Assembly: GCF_020177055.1 (NCBI RefSeq)
Contig: NZ_JAIQXT010000003.1
Coordinates: 186,001 to 250,000 of the forward strand
DNA length: 64,000 nt
Direction of reading: 5' to 3'
DNA from: Sphingomonas sp. R647
GTDB taxonomy: Bacteria > Pseudomonadota > Alphaproteobacteria > Sphingomonadales > Sphingomonadaceae
Positions 39,010 through 48,293 of this stretch are shown here, one piece after another. The first letter of the stretch is position 1; each line of letters opens with the position of its first letter. The notes beneath the pieces are model-generated. The model saw only the letters and a list, made by a program, of their open reading frames with translations. It had not been told where the DNA came from and made no database searches. Both the position numbers and the translations under genes were made by a program.

Positions 39010-41022
39010 ATGGCCGACGACGACAGCTTTGAACCGCGCCTCGGGCGCCAGCGTCAGCAGGGTGCCAAACGCGCCCGACGCTATCTCGGCCGCGTCCTTG
39101 CCGCCGCCAACCTTGCGCGCGGCGGCGCGGTGGCTTCCGGTCTCGCGCGTGGGGCGTTCTCAGGCGTCCGGATCGGACGCGGTGCGGGTGTCGGACGCCT
39201 GCTCGCCAGCCGCGGCAATCATGCCGCCGCGAACGGCCGCCGGGTGATCGTCAAGGCAAGCATCGTCAAGCTCGCCGGCAAGGGCGCATCGACCGCTGCC
39301 GCGCATCTGCGTTACCTCCAGCGCGACGGCACAACGCGCGAGGGCGAACGGGGCGCGCTTTACGGGCGCGATGCCGGCGCTGTCGACGGCAAGGCGTTCG
39401 GCGGACGGGGGGCTAGCGATCGCCACCAGTTCCGCTTCATCGTCTCACCTGAGGACGGCGATCAATATGACGATCTGAAACCGCTCACCCGGCGGCTGAT
39501 GGCGCGCATGGAAGAGGATCTTGGAACGAAGCTCGACTGGGTCGCGGTGGACCATTTCAACACCGGTCACCCGCACACCCATATCGTCGTGCGTGGGAAG
39601 GACGATCGTGGTGCCGACCTCGTCATCGCCCGCGACTACATGACGACCGGCATCCGCGAGCGTGCCGCCGAGCTGGTCGACCTCGACCTTGGCCCGCGCA
39701 CCTACCGCGAAATCGCGCAGACGCTGCGCGTAGAAGTCGAGCAGGAGCGCCTGACCTCGATCGACCGGGCCTTGCTCAAGGGGATGGACGCCGCGCGGAT
39801 AGTAGCGACCAACGGTCGCGATGCCGCCGACCAGACGCTGCGCGCCGCCCGACTTGCAAAACTGTCGCGCCTGGGCCTGGCCGAGCCGCTCGGCGCGGGA
39901 CGCTTCCGGCTTGTGCACGACCTTGCCGATACGCTGTGGGCGTTGGGTGAGCGCGGCGACATCATCCGCACGATGCAGCGCGACTTTTCCCGTGCCGCAA
40001 CCGTGCGGGCGTCGGCAGATCAGGCGATCTACGATCCCGCCGCGTCCGGTGCCCGCCCGCTGGTCGGCCGCGTGCTGGCACGCGGACTCGCCGACGAACA
40101 TGCCGATCGCCATTATCTGATCGTCGATGGGGTCGATGGGCGCAGCCACTATGTAGCGATCGGCAAGCCCGCCCTGAGCTTCGTCGATAGTGGTACAGAA
40201 ACCGATGCCAGCTTGCCGTGCGGTGCGATCGTGCGGGTCGATCCGGTTAGCCCGATCGTCCGCGAGGTGGACCGGACCGTCGCTGCGGTCGCCGCAGCGA
40301 ATGGCGGACGCTATGATGTGGATGCCCATCTTCGCTACGATCCGGCCGCGACCCAGGCCTTTGCCGAAACCCATGTCCGGCGTCTGGAGGCGATGCGACG
40401 GACGTCGGGCATCGTCGAGCGCGAACCGTCGGGCCGCTGGATCATCGCGCCGGACCATCTGGCGCGTGTCGCGGCCCATGAAACGGCGAGGCTACGGGAC
40501 CGTCCGGTCGCGATCACCTTGCTGTCGGCGCAGCCGCTTGACCGGCTGGTCGATGCCGAGGCCGCGACCTGGATCGATCGCGAGCTGATCTCGGCAGCGC
40601 CCGAGGCGGTTCGAGATGCCGGGTTCGGACGTGAGGTACGCGAGGCTCAGACGCGGCGTCGGCAGTGGCTGGTTGCGCAGGGTTTTGCGGAGGAAACGGG
40701 CGGCGATACGCCGTTCCCGAGGACCATCGTTGCGACGCTTCAGCGGCGCGAGTTGCTGCGGATCGCGGGCCAGCTCTCCGACGAACTCAAGGTGCCGTTC
40801 CGCGAAGCTGCCGAAGGCGACCGTGTCGAGGGCCGTTATCGCCGCCCAGTCGACCTTGTCAGCGGGCGCTTCGCGCTCATCGAACGGTCGCGGGATTTTA
40901 CGTTGGTGCCGTGGCGCCCGGTGCTGGAGCGGCAGGTCGGCAAATCGGTTTCAGGGTTGATACGCGGCGACGGCATCAGCTGGTCCATCGGGCGCAGTCG
41001 AAGTGGGCCGGGGATTTCATGA
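39010..41022 (+). CDS. Relaxase (VirD2-like/DUF3363, MOB-type)
   Basis: 670-residue DNA strand transferase that would nick oriT and pilot the strand. The N-terminal domain (about 75-215) contains VIVKASIVKLAGKG, HLRYLQRDGT, HQFRFIVSPEDG and the metal-binding histidines in FNTGHPHTHIVVRGKD. The C-terminal DUF3363 region spans about 330-640. Length fits VirD2-like relaxases of alphaproteobacterial ICEs. TraG and trbB, normally close by, are found only after a 20-kb cargo block. Confidence 0.9.
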   Translation: MADDDSFEPRLGRQRQQGAKRARRYLGRVLAAANLARGGAVASGLARGAFSGVRIGRGAGVGRLLASRGNHAAANGRRVIVKASIVKLAGKGASTAAAHLRYLQRDGTTREGERGALYGRDAGAVDGKAFGGRGASDRHQFRFIVSPEDGDQYDDLKPLTRRLMARMEEDLGTKLDWVAVDHFNTGHPHTHIVVRGKDDRGADLVIARDYMTTGIRERAAELVDLDLGPRTYREIAQTLRVEVEQERLTSIDRALLKGMDAARIVATNGRDAADQTLRAARLAKLSRLGLAEPLGAGRFRLVHDLADTLWALGERGDIIRTMQRDFSRAATVRASADQAIYDPAASGARPLVGRVLARGLADEHADRHYLIVDGVDGRSHYVAIGKPALSFVDSGTETDASLPCGAIVRVDPVSPIVREVDRTVAAVAAANGGRYDVDAHLRYDPAATQAFAETHVRRLEAMRRTSGIVEREPSGRWIIAPDHLARVAAHETARLRDRPVAITLLSAQPLDRLVDAEAATWIDRELISAAPEAVRDAGFGREVREAQTRRRQWLVAQGFAEETGGDTPFPRTIVATLQRRELLRIAGQLSDELKVPFREAAEGDRVEGRYRRPVDLVSGRFALIERSRDFTLVPWRPVLERQVGKSVSGLIRGDGISWSIGRSRSGPGIS

Positions 41023-41226
41023 CCTGGCTGCTCTTGTGACCGTCGAGTTCGACGGACGAAGTCTGCAACCGACCGCAGTCGGTCAAAATCAACCGTACCC
41101 GGCGATCATGGTGACGTCCGCCCTTGAGAAACAGGCCGATAGGGCGACCCAAACAGACATTCGGCAACGCGCTCGCCTTGTCGTAGCTCAAACAGCTTGC
41201 GGCGACCTCCGAAAGCACTCCTTCGG

Positions 41227-41652
41227 TCAGCGCGACGGTCGGTCCGGAACGTGCGGCCAGTCCTCATGATATCTAACCGAAATCCGTTCCACATCTTGAT
41301 AGTGGGTCTCGGCCATGTAGGCACTGAATGATCGACTACCCCGGCCTCGGCGCGAAGATGGTCCAGGCCGGGTTGCAATCGTCTGCGGGTCGCGCCGATC
41401 GGAAAACATGGCAGTTACGTCGATATGGCCACGGCCAGCCCTGTACACTCCGCGGCTCGGTCGAACGGTGCCGACCACCCTTATGCCGCTTCCGACCTGA
41501 TAGGCATGTAGCCAGTAAATCCTAATCGGGTCGCCGGGCATGTTGACCGCCAAAGGCTGCAACGGGATCGGCTGCAAGGTGGCGCACCCTGAAAGCACAA
41601 TTGAGATCGCCAGCGCTGCAAGCGACAGAAGCGGTCGCGGACCACCACCCAT
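41227..41652 (-). CDS. Small lipoprotein of uncharacterised family, paralogue 2
   Basis: 141 residues from ATG 41652 (AGGAGAAG upstream). Lipobox IVLSGC, then the same domain as the protein at 15900-16334: IRIYWLHAYQVGSGIRVVG, GVYRAGRGHIDVTA, IATRPGP, SRSFSAY and VRYHED. More than half the mature residues agree by eye. Last gene of the second czc cluster, one base after the Myb-like gene. Unknown function; see the paralogue for the proposed role. Confidence 0.77.
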   Translation of the reverse strand: MGGGPRPLLSLAALAISIVLSGCATLQPIPLQPLAVNMPGDPIRIYWLHAYQVGSGIRVVGTVRPSRGVYRAGRGHIDVTAMFSDRRDPQTIATRPGPSSRRGRGSRSFSAYMAETHYQDVERISVRYHEDWPHVPDRPSR

Positions 41653-41653
41653 C

Positions 41654-41893
41654 CTACTTCTCCTGATTATTGTTGCGGCGGACGCCCATTCGCCAAGGGC
41701 GCAGCGGGGAGGGCAGTACAAGGCGTAGCTGCGCCGCCCGTCCGCGGATGGCATCAACCGTCCGGTGTAACCTTCGTGCGATCTCGCCCGGAGGGTGTCG
41801 CGCCTCGATCATCTGTATTAGCGCGGCATCGTCGGCCTCGGTCCATGGGCGCGGCTTGCGGCGCGCGGAGGTGTCGGTCGGATCGCTGCTCAT
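41654..41893 (-). CDS. Small Myb/SANT-like DNA-binding protein
   Basis: 79 residues. The central part, PRPWTEADDAALIQMIEARH followed by PPGEIARRLHRTVDAIRGRA, has the W-E-D-D-x-L-I pattern and recognition helix of SANT/Myb-like domains, like GcrA-type bacterial regulators. Overlaps the ATPase stop (ATGA, 41890-41893) and precedes the lipoprotein gene by one base, so it is part of the czc operon and could regulate it. No other domain. Confidence 0.66.
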   Translation of the reverse strand: MSSDPTDTSARRKPRPWTEADDAALIQMIEARHPPGEIARRLHRTVDAIRGRAAQLRLVLPSPLRPWRMGVRRNNNQEK

Positions 41894-43872
41894 TGGCGAT
41901 ACGCCAACAGACGAAGGGCATTGAATACGACCAGCAGTGTCGATCCCTCGTGGATCATCACCGCCGGTCCGATGCCCAGGCCCAGGATCGTAGCGGGCAC
42001 GAGAAACCCGACGATGCCGAGGCTGACCACCAAATTCTGCCGGATGATGCCGCGCGTTTTGCGGCTTAGACCAACCGCGAAGGGCAGATGGGCGAGGTCA
42101 TCCGCCATCAGCGCGACATCGGCGGTTTCCAGCGCCACGTCCGAACCGGCGGCGCCCATCGCGATGCCGACCGTCGCATTGGCCATCGCCGGCGCGTCGT
42201 TTACGCCATCGCCCACCATCGCGACCTTCGCTTCGCCACGCAGCTTGCGGATCGCCTCGACCTTGTCTTCGGGCAGCAAATCGCCCCATGCCTCGTCGAG
42301 GCCGACGTCGCGCGCAATTGCCTCGGCAACCTTCTGGTTGTCGCCCGAGATCATGATCATCCGCGTGATGCCGAGCGCATGAAGACGCGCGATCGTGTCT
42401 TTCGCAGCCGCGCGCGGCGTGTCCATCAGCCCGATGGCGCCGAGATCGCGTTCGCCGCGACGCACTACCATCGTCGTTCGCCCGCCGTCTCGCAGCCGGG
42501 CGATGGCATCGCGCATGGCATCCGAAAGCGGCGCAATGCCGTCAGCGCCGAACATCTCCGCCTTACCGATCAGCACCGGCTCGCCATCGATCTTCGCGGT
42601 GATCCCGCGTCCGGTCAGGCTGGCGAGATCGGTCGCGGCGGGAAGCTTGATCTCGCCGAGCCGTTTCTCGCCGTCCTTGGCGATCGCACGCGCGAGCGGA
42701 TGGTCGCTGAGCCGCTCGACCGCCACCGCGACCGCGAGCAGATCGCGCTCATCCACACCGTCCGCCGGGATGATGTCGGTGATCCGCGGACGCCCCTCGG
42801 TCAGCGTGCCGGTCTTGTCAAAGGCGATGGCCTTGAGCGATCCCAGATCCTCGAGCGGACCACCGCCCTTTACCAGCACGCCGCCTCGGGCAGCGCGAGC
42901 GACACCGGATAGCACCGCGCTTGGCGTGGCGATTGCCAGCGCGCAGGGGCTTGCCGCCACCAGCACTGCCATTGCGCGATAGAAGCTGTCGCGGAACGGC
43001 TCGTCGATCACGACCCAGGCGAACAGCAGCACGACCGTGAGAAGTAGCACCGACGGCACGAACACGCGCTCGAACCGATCGGTGAAACGCTGCGTCGGCG
43101 ACTGGCGCGTTTCGGCCTCGCTGACCAGTTCGACGACGCGCGCCAGCGTCGTCTCACTCGACTTGCGCGTGACCTCGACCTCGATCAGACCGCTGCCGTT
43201 GATCGTGCCGGCGAACACTCGATAGGGCGCTTCGATCGTGTCCGGTCTGGTGCGCGCCGCGGCTTCGTCGGGCACCGGCCGCTTGTCGACCGGCATGCTC
43301 TCACCCGTCACCGGCGCCTGATCGATGCTGGTCGTCCCTTTGACGATGAAACCATCCGCTGGCAGCCGCTCGTCGGGTTTGACAACCACCGTGTCGCCAA
43401 CCACGAGTTGCTCGACCGGCAACTCGACCAGCTCGCCATCACGGCGCACCAAAGCTGTCTGCGGCGCCAACTCAGCCAACGCCTCGATCGCCCGTTTGGC
43501 GCGCCCCATGGCGTAGTTTTCGAGCGAATGCCCAAGGCTGAACAGGAACAGCAGCAGCGCGCCTTCGGCCCACGCGCCAAGCGCCGCCGCACCCACTGCG
43601 GCGACCAGCATCAGCGTGTCGATCTCGAACCGCTTGTGCCGCAGGTTGTCGATCGCTTCGCGCAACGTGAAGAAGCCACCGAACAGATACGCGGCGACGT
43701 AGCAGGCTAGCGGTATCCAGCCGGGCGGATTGGTCAGCTTCTCGAGCGCAAAGCCGATCGCGAGCAGCGCGCCGCACAGCAGCGCGCAGATCAGTTCGGT
43801 ATTTGCGCCAAAAATCCTACCGTGCGCATGATCGTGCCGGCCATTTGGCTCGGGTGGGGCTTGATCGGTCAT
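41890..43872 (-). CDS. czcP: P1B-4-type metal-exporting ATPase (CzcP/CoaT-like)
   Basis: 660-residue inner-membrane ATPase. The metal motif is SPCALAIATP instead of CPC, and the last helix has HEGSTLLVVFNALR; SPC plus HEG(G/S)T is the P1B-4 signature (Co, Zn, Cd or Fe export). TGES and DKTGTLTEGRP are intact. There is no N-terminal metal domain, only a short His stretch (RHDHAHG). It overlaps the RND gene stop (4 bases), so cytoplasmic export and envelope export are co-produced. In Cupriavidus CzcP assists the CzcCBA pump. Symbol by analogy. Confidence 0.88.
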   Translation of the reverse strand: MTDQAPPEPNGRHDHAHGRIFGANTELICALLCGALLAIGFALEKLTNPPGWIPLACYVAAYLFGGFFTLREAIDNLRHKRFEIDTLMLVAAVGAAALGAWAEGALLLFLFSLGHSLENYAMGRAKRAIEALAELAPQTALVRRDGELVELPVEQLVVGDTVVVKPDERLPADGFIVKGTTSIDQAPVTGESMPVDKRPVPDEAAARTRPDTIEAPYRVFAGTINGSGLIEVEVTRKSSETTLARVVELVSEAETRQSPTQRFTDRFERVFVPSVLLLTVVLLFAWVVIDEPFRDSFYRAMAVLVAASPCALAIATPSAVLSGVARAARGGVLVKGGGPLEDLGSLKAIAFDKTGTLTEGRPRITDIIPADGVDERDLLAVAVAVERLSDHPLARAIAKDGEKRLGEIKLPAATDLASLTGRGITAKIDGEPVLIGKAEMFGADGIAPLSDAMRDAIARLRDGGRTTMVVRRGERDLGAIGLMDTPRAAAKDTIARLHALGITRMIMISGDNQKVAEAIARDVGLDEAWGDLLPEDKVEAIRKLRGEAKVAMVGDGVNDAPAMANATVGIAMGAAGSDVALETADVALMADDLAHLPFAVGLSRKTRGIIRQNLVVSLGIVGFLVPATILGLGIGPAVMIHEGSTLLVVFNALRLLAYRQ

Positions 43873-46800
43873 GCGATGGCCTCCGTTGGACGGACGTCAT
43901 CCCGTTCGACCTCGGCCACGTCGGTCTCACGCCGGCCGTAACGGGCGTAGAGCGTGGGCAGGACGAACAGGGTCAGAAGCGTCGCCGAGATCAGGCCGCC
44001 GATGACGACTGTCGCGAGCGGCTTCTGCACTTCGGCACCCGACCCGGTCGCGATCGCCATCGGCACGAAGCCGAGCGAGGCCACCAGTGCGGTCATCACC
44101 ACCGGCCGCAGCCGGGCGAGCGCGCCCTGCCAGGCCGCATCTGCCCTCGCGACGCCGCGCGCCATCAGATCCTGAATCGAGTTGACCATGACAAGGCCGT
44201 TGAGCACCGCGATGCCGGACAAGGCGATGAACCCGACCGCTGCCGAGATCGAGAATGGCATCCCGCGCAGGAACAGCGCGAGCACCCCGCCGACCAGCGC
44301 GAGCGGCACGCCGGTGAAGACGATCGCTGCGTCGCGCACGCTGCCCAATGCCCCGTAGAGCAGCAGGATGATCAGCGCGAAGCAGGCCGGCACGACCAGC
44401 ATCAGCCGCTGGCTGGCCGATTGCAGATTCTCGAATTGGCCACCCCATTCGAGATACTCGCCGGCCGGCAGACGTACCTCCCGGGCCATCGCCACGCGGG
44501 CGTCTTCGACCACGCCCGCGACATCGCGGCCCCGGACATTGGCCTGAACGACGACACGGCGCTTGCCATTTTCGCGGCTGATCTGATTGGGACCGGCCGT
44601 CACCGCGATGTCGGCGATGCTTTCGAGCGGGACGAATGCGCCATCCGGCGTGGGCACGGGAACCTGCCCCAGCGTCTGTAGATCGGCGCGCGCGGCGTCG
44701 GTCAGCCGGATCGTCACCGCGAAACGCCGATCGCCCTCGAAGATCATCCCGGCGTCGCGCCCGCCGATCGCGGCGGCAAGCGTGTCCTGCATGACCTGCG
44801 CAGTGATCCCCAGCCGCGCCATCGCATCGCGGTTGGGCCGGACGTCGAGCATGGGCAGACCTTCGGTCTGTTCGACCCGCACATCGGTCGCGCCCTCAAC
44901 ATTACGCAAAATGCCCGCGATCTGGTTGGCCGTTGCGTTCATCGTGTCGGTGTCGTCGCCGAACACCTTGACCGCGATGTCGCCGCGCACGCCCGCGATC
45001 AACTCGTTGAAGCGCATCTGGATCGGCTGGCTGATCTCGAATGCGTTGCCCGGGAGGCTTTCCAGTGCCTTCTCGATCTTCGCAACCAGTTCCGCCTTTG
45101 GCAGCTTCGGATCGGCCCACTCGTTGCGGTCCTTCATGATGATGAAGGTGTCGGAGATGTTCGGCGGCATCGGATCCGACGCGAGTTCGGCGGTGCCTGT
45201 CTTGGAAAAGACGAACTTGACCTCGGGAATCGCCGAGATGGCCTTTTCAACGCGGAACTGCATCGTCTGGCTCTGCTCGACCGACGTGCCCGGCACGCGG
45301 AGCATCTGCGCGGTCGCATCCCCTTCGTCCAGCTGCGGCAGAAACTCCTGGCCCAGCGTCATGAACGCACCGATCGCCAGCACGAAAGCACCGACGGCGG
45401 CGGCAATCGTCGTGCGTGGCCGTTTCATTGCCTTGCCAAGGCCCGGCTCGTAGCGCCGTTTGAGCCAGGTCATGATCCGGCCCTCCTTCTCCTCGACCGG
45501 CTTTGACAGCCAGATCGCCAGCATCGCTGGCACGAAGGTAAGCGAGAGGATGAACGCGCAGGCCAGCGCCAGGATTACGGTCAGCGCCATCGGCGTGAAC
45601 GTCTTGCCCTCGACCCCGGTGAGCGTGAGCAGCGGAACATAGACGAGGATGATGATCGCCTGGCCATAGACCGAGGGGCGGATCATTTCGCGCGTGGCGC
45701 TCGCCACCGCGTGCAGTCGTTCGCCCTTGTCGAGGGTGCGGCCAAGGTGATGCTGGCGTTCGGCGATCCGTCGCAGCGCATTCTCGACGATGATGACGGC
45801 ACCATCGACGATCAGGCCAAAGTCGAGTGCGCCGAGACTCATCAAATTTGCCGATACACCGCCGCGCAGCATGCCAAAGCTGGTCATCAACATGGTGATC
45901 GGTATGACCAGCGCCGCGATGAGCGCGGCCCGGAAATTGCCGAGCAGCAGAAACAGCACGACCACGACGAGCAGTGCGCCTTCCGACAGATTCTTGGCGA
46001 CGGTCTTGATCGTCGAATTGACCAGCCCCGTGCGGTCGAGCACCGGCTGGATGATGATATCGGTCGGCAGCGAAGCGTTGACCTCGTCGAGCCGGTCGGC
46101 GACCGCCGAGGCGACATTGCGGCTGTTCTCGCCGATGCGCATGACGGCTGTGCCGACGACGACTTCCCGACCGTTTTCGGACGCCGATCCCATCCGCGTT
46201 GCCTGACCGAGCTTTACCGTCGCGACCTGATTGAGCAGGATCGGCACGCCTTCGCGCGTCGCGATCACGGTGCGGGCAAGCTGGTCGGCATTGGCGATGC
46301 GCGCGTCGGAACGAACCGCGAGACCTTCACCGTTGCGATCGACGACACCTGCGCCGACCGCGCTGTTGTTCGCCTCAAGCGCTTCGGCAAGGTCGCTAAG
46401 GCTGAGTTTGAGCGCGGTCAGCCGCTGTACGTCCGGCACGACCTGATACTGCTTCACATAGCCGCCGATCGAGTCCACGCCCGCCAGGCCGGGGACCGAC
46501 TTGAGCAACGGCGCGACGATCCAGTCCTGCGCAGTGCGCAGATAGGTCGCCTTGTCAGCGTCGCTGACCAGCCGGTCACCTTCCGGCGTGATGTAGCTGC
46601 CGTCCGGCTGGATGCCCGGCTCGCCGGCCTTGTGCTTGTCCTCGGGCCGATGAGCCATGTGGACGGTCCACATATAGACTTCGCCAAGGCCGGTCGCGAT
46701 CGGCCCCATTTCCGGTGCGACGCCCTCCGGCAGGTTTTCCTCGGCGGAGCGCAGCCGTTCAGCAACTTGCTGGCGCGCGAAATAGATATCAGTGGCGTCG

Positions 46801-47093
46801 GTGAACACCGCAGTCACCTGCGCAAAGCCGTTGCGGCTTAGCGATCGGGTGTATTCTAGACCGGGAATGCCCGCGAGCGCGGTCTCGATCGGGAATGCGA
46901 CTTGCTTCTCGACCAGTTCGGGCGAAAGCGCCGAGGCGCGGACGTTAATCTGCACCTGGTTGTTGGTGATGTCGGGAACGGCATCGATCGGCAGCCTCGA
47001 CAAGGAGACCGCGCCGATAACCGCGGCGATGAGGGTCAAGAGCAGCACGAACCAGCGCCGCTCGACCGCGAAATTGACAATGCGTTCGATCAC
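43869..47093 (-). CDS. czcA: CzcA-type heavy-metal efflux RND pump, system 2
   Basis: 1074-residue HME-RND proton antiporter starting MIERIVNFAVERRWF. The helix-4 motif [15 protein letters not shown] matches divalent Co/Zn/Cd pumps. The first periplasmic domain has an insert near residues 150-185 (MAHRPEDKHKAGEP), as in CzcA. It is clearly distinct from system 1 in sequence. Central gene of czcICBA-czcP. Substrate Zn/Cd/Co by family and by the P1B-4 and CDF neighbours. Confidence 0.9.
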   Translation of the reverse strand: MIERIVNFAVERRWFVLLLTLIAAVIGAVSLSRLPIDAVPDITNNQVQINVRASALSPELVEKQVAFPIETALAGIPGLEYTRSLSRNGFAQVTAVFTDATDIYFARQQVAERLRSAEENLPEGVAPEMGPIATGLGEVYMWTVHMAHRPEDKHKAGEPGIQPDGSYITPEGDRLVSDADKATYLRTAQDWIVAPLLKSVPGLAGVDSIGGYVKQYQVVPDVQRLTALKLSLSDLAEALEANNSAVGAGVVDRNGEGLAVRSDARIANADQLARTVIATREGVPILLNQVATVKLGQATRMGSASENGREVVVGTAVMRIGENSRNVASAVADRLDEVNASLPTDIIIQPVLDRTGLVNSTIKTVAKNLSEGALLVVVVLFLLLGNFRAALIAALVIPITMLMTSFGMLRGGVSANLMSLGALDFGLIVDGAVIIVENALRRIAERQHHLGRTLDKGERLHAVASATREMIRPSVYGQAIIILVYVPLLTLTGVEGKTFTPMALTVILALACAFILSLTFVPAMLAIWLSKPVEEKEGRIMTWLKRRYEPGLGKAMKRPRTTIAAAVGAFVLAIGAFMTLGQEFLPQLDEGDATAQMLRVPGTSVEQSQTMQFRVEKAISAIPEVKFVFSKTGTAELASDPMPPNISDTFIIMKDRNEWADPKLPKAELVAKIEKALESLPGNAFEISQPIQMRFNELIAGVRGDIAVKVFGDDTDTMNATANQIAGILRNVEGATDVRVEQTEGLPMLDVRPNRDAMARLGITAQVMQDTLAAAIGGRDAGMIFEGDRRFAVTIRLTDAARADLQTLGQVPVPTPDGAFVPLESIADIAVTAGPNQISRENGKRRVVVQANVRGRDVAGVVEDARVAMAREVRLPAGEYLEWGGQFENLQSASQRLMLVVPACFALIILLLYGALGSVRDAAIVFTGVPLALVGGVLALFLRGMPFSISAAVGFIALSGIAVLNGLVMVNSIQDLMARGVARADAAWQGALARLRPVVMTALVASLGFVPMAIATGSGAEVQKPLATVVIGGLISATLLTLFVLPTLYARYGRRETDVAEVERDDVRPTEAIA

Positions 47094-47096
47094 GGA

Positions 47097-48293
47097 TCAA
47101 TGCCCTCCGTGCTCGGCTTCGCCCTTGGCGAGCTCTGCCTTGAGCGTGAAGCTGCCATTACCGGCGACTTCCTCGCGGCCGGTGAGGCCGGACGTGACTG
47201 TGACCGTGCCGGCGCCGCGAGCGCCCAGCGTGACCGCCTGCGCGCGAAATCCGGTAGCGGTGCGGACGAACACGGTGTTGCGGTTTTCGACCGTCTGGAC
47301 TGCGGCAGTCGGCACGCTGACCGCGCCGCCCCCTTCGCCCGGCAAATTCAATATGGCGGACACCGGTTCGCCGACACGCCACTGGCCGGCACGATTGTCG
47401 ATCAGCGCGATGGCGGCGACCAGGCGCGTCGTTTCGTCGAGCACTGGCGAGACGAAGCTGAGCACTGCAGCCGAGCGGCGGCCACCCGCGCTGACCTCGA
47501 CCGGCGTGCCAACCCGCACGCGCGCGGCATCGGCCGGTGAAAGCGAAATCGTTACTGCGACGAGCGACAGATTGGAGACGCGAAACAGCTCGGCATCTGC
47601 CGCAACGGTCTGGCCGAGCACAACCGGTCGTGCGGTGATGCGCCCGCCAAGCGGCGCGACGACACCGATGCGGTTGAGTGGGCCACCGCCGACGCCAGCC
47701 GCAGAGACCTGCTGTTGGGCAAGGCGTAGTGCGATACTGGCCTCAGTCGCCGCGGTGCGAGCTGCGATGAGATCGCGTTCGGGCGAGACACGAAGCTTGA
47801 ACAGCCGGTCTTCGCGCCGCAGGTTGGATTGGGCGAGCGCCGAACGTGCTCGCGCCGCTTCGACCTCGGCCCTGAGCGACGCGGCTTCACGGCTTTCGAT
47901 CACGGCGACCACCTGGCCGCGCGCGACGGCGTCGCCCAGATTGCGGTTGAGTGCGACGACGCGACCGCCGATCGCTGCGGAGACCACTTGTGTCCCCTGC
48001 GGATCGCCCTCGATCGTCGCGGGGAGCGTCAGCGCGCCGCCGCCGGAGGACAAGACCCGGACAACCTCGATGCCCGCAGCCTTAATCTGTTGCGCGGTCA
48101 GCGTGATGACGCCTTCTTCGCCTTCGCCTTCTCCGTGGGCGGCTTCATTGTCGCCATGATCATCCTTAGCCTCTGCACCGGCTCCCACGGCCGCGCTGTT
48201 GTTGGCGGCATCTTCGTTACCTGAGCAACCTGCCAGCAGCATCGCCAGGACGAGCGGTGCCGCAGCCCCGCTTACGAGCTTCTTCATCGTCAA
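47097..48293 (-). CDS. czcB: CzcB-type periplasmic adaptor, system 2
   Basis: 398-residue membrane-fusion protein with a lipoprotein-type signal (LAMLLAGCSG). A His/Asp/Glu-rich mature N-terminus (KDDHGDNEAAHGEGEGEE) probably binds metal. The hairpin/lipoyl region is IGGRVVALNRNLGDAVARGQ, and the tail is AKGEAEHGGH. It joins CzcA to CzcC. Overlaps czcC by 4 bases. Confidence 0.88.
   Translation of the reverse strand: MTMKKLVSGAAAPLVLAMLLAGCSGNEDAANNSAAVGAGAEAKDDHGDNEAAHGEGEGEEGVITLTAQQIKAAGIEVVRVLSSGGGALTLPATIEGDPQGTQVVSAAIGGRVVALNRNLGDAVARGQVVAVIESREAASLRAEVEAARARSALAQSNLRREDRLFKLRVSPERDLIAARTAATEASIALRLAQQQVSAAGVGGGPLNRIGVVAPLGGRITARPVVLGQTVAADAELFRVSNLSLVAVTISLSPADAARVRVGTPVEVSAGGRRSAAVLSFVSPVLDETTRLVAAIALIDNRAGQWRVGEPVSAILNLPGEGGGAVSVPTAAVQTVENRNTVFVRTATGFRAQAVTLGARGAGTVTVTSGLTGREEVAGNGSFTLKAELAKGEAEHGGH

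Noticed and set aside
39445..40479. 344-residue open frame antisense to the relaxase
   Set aside because: Mirror frame of a gene with clear relaxase motifs; no ribosome site or known domain.
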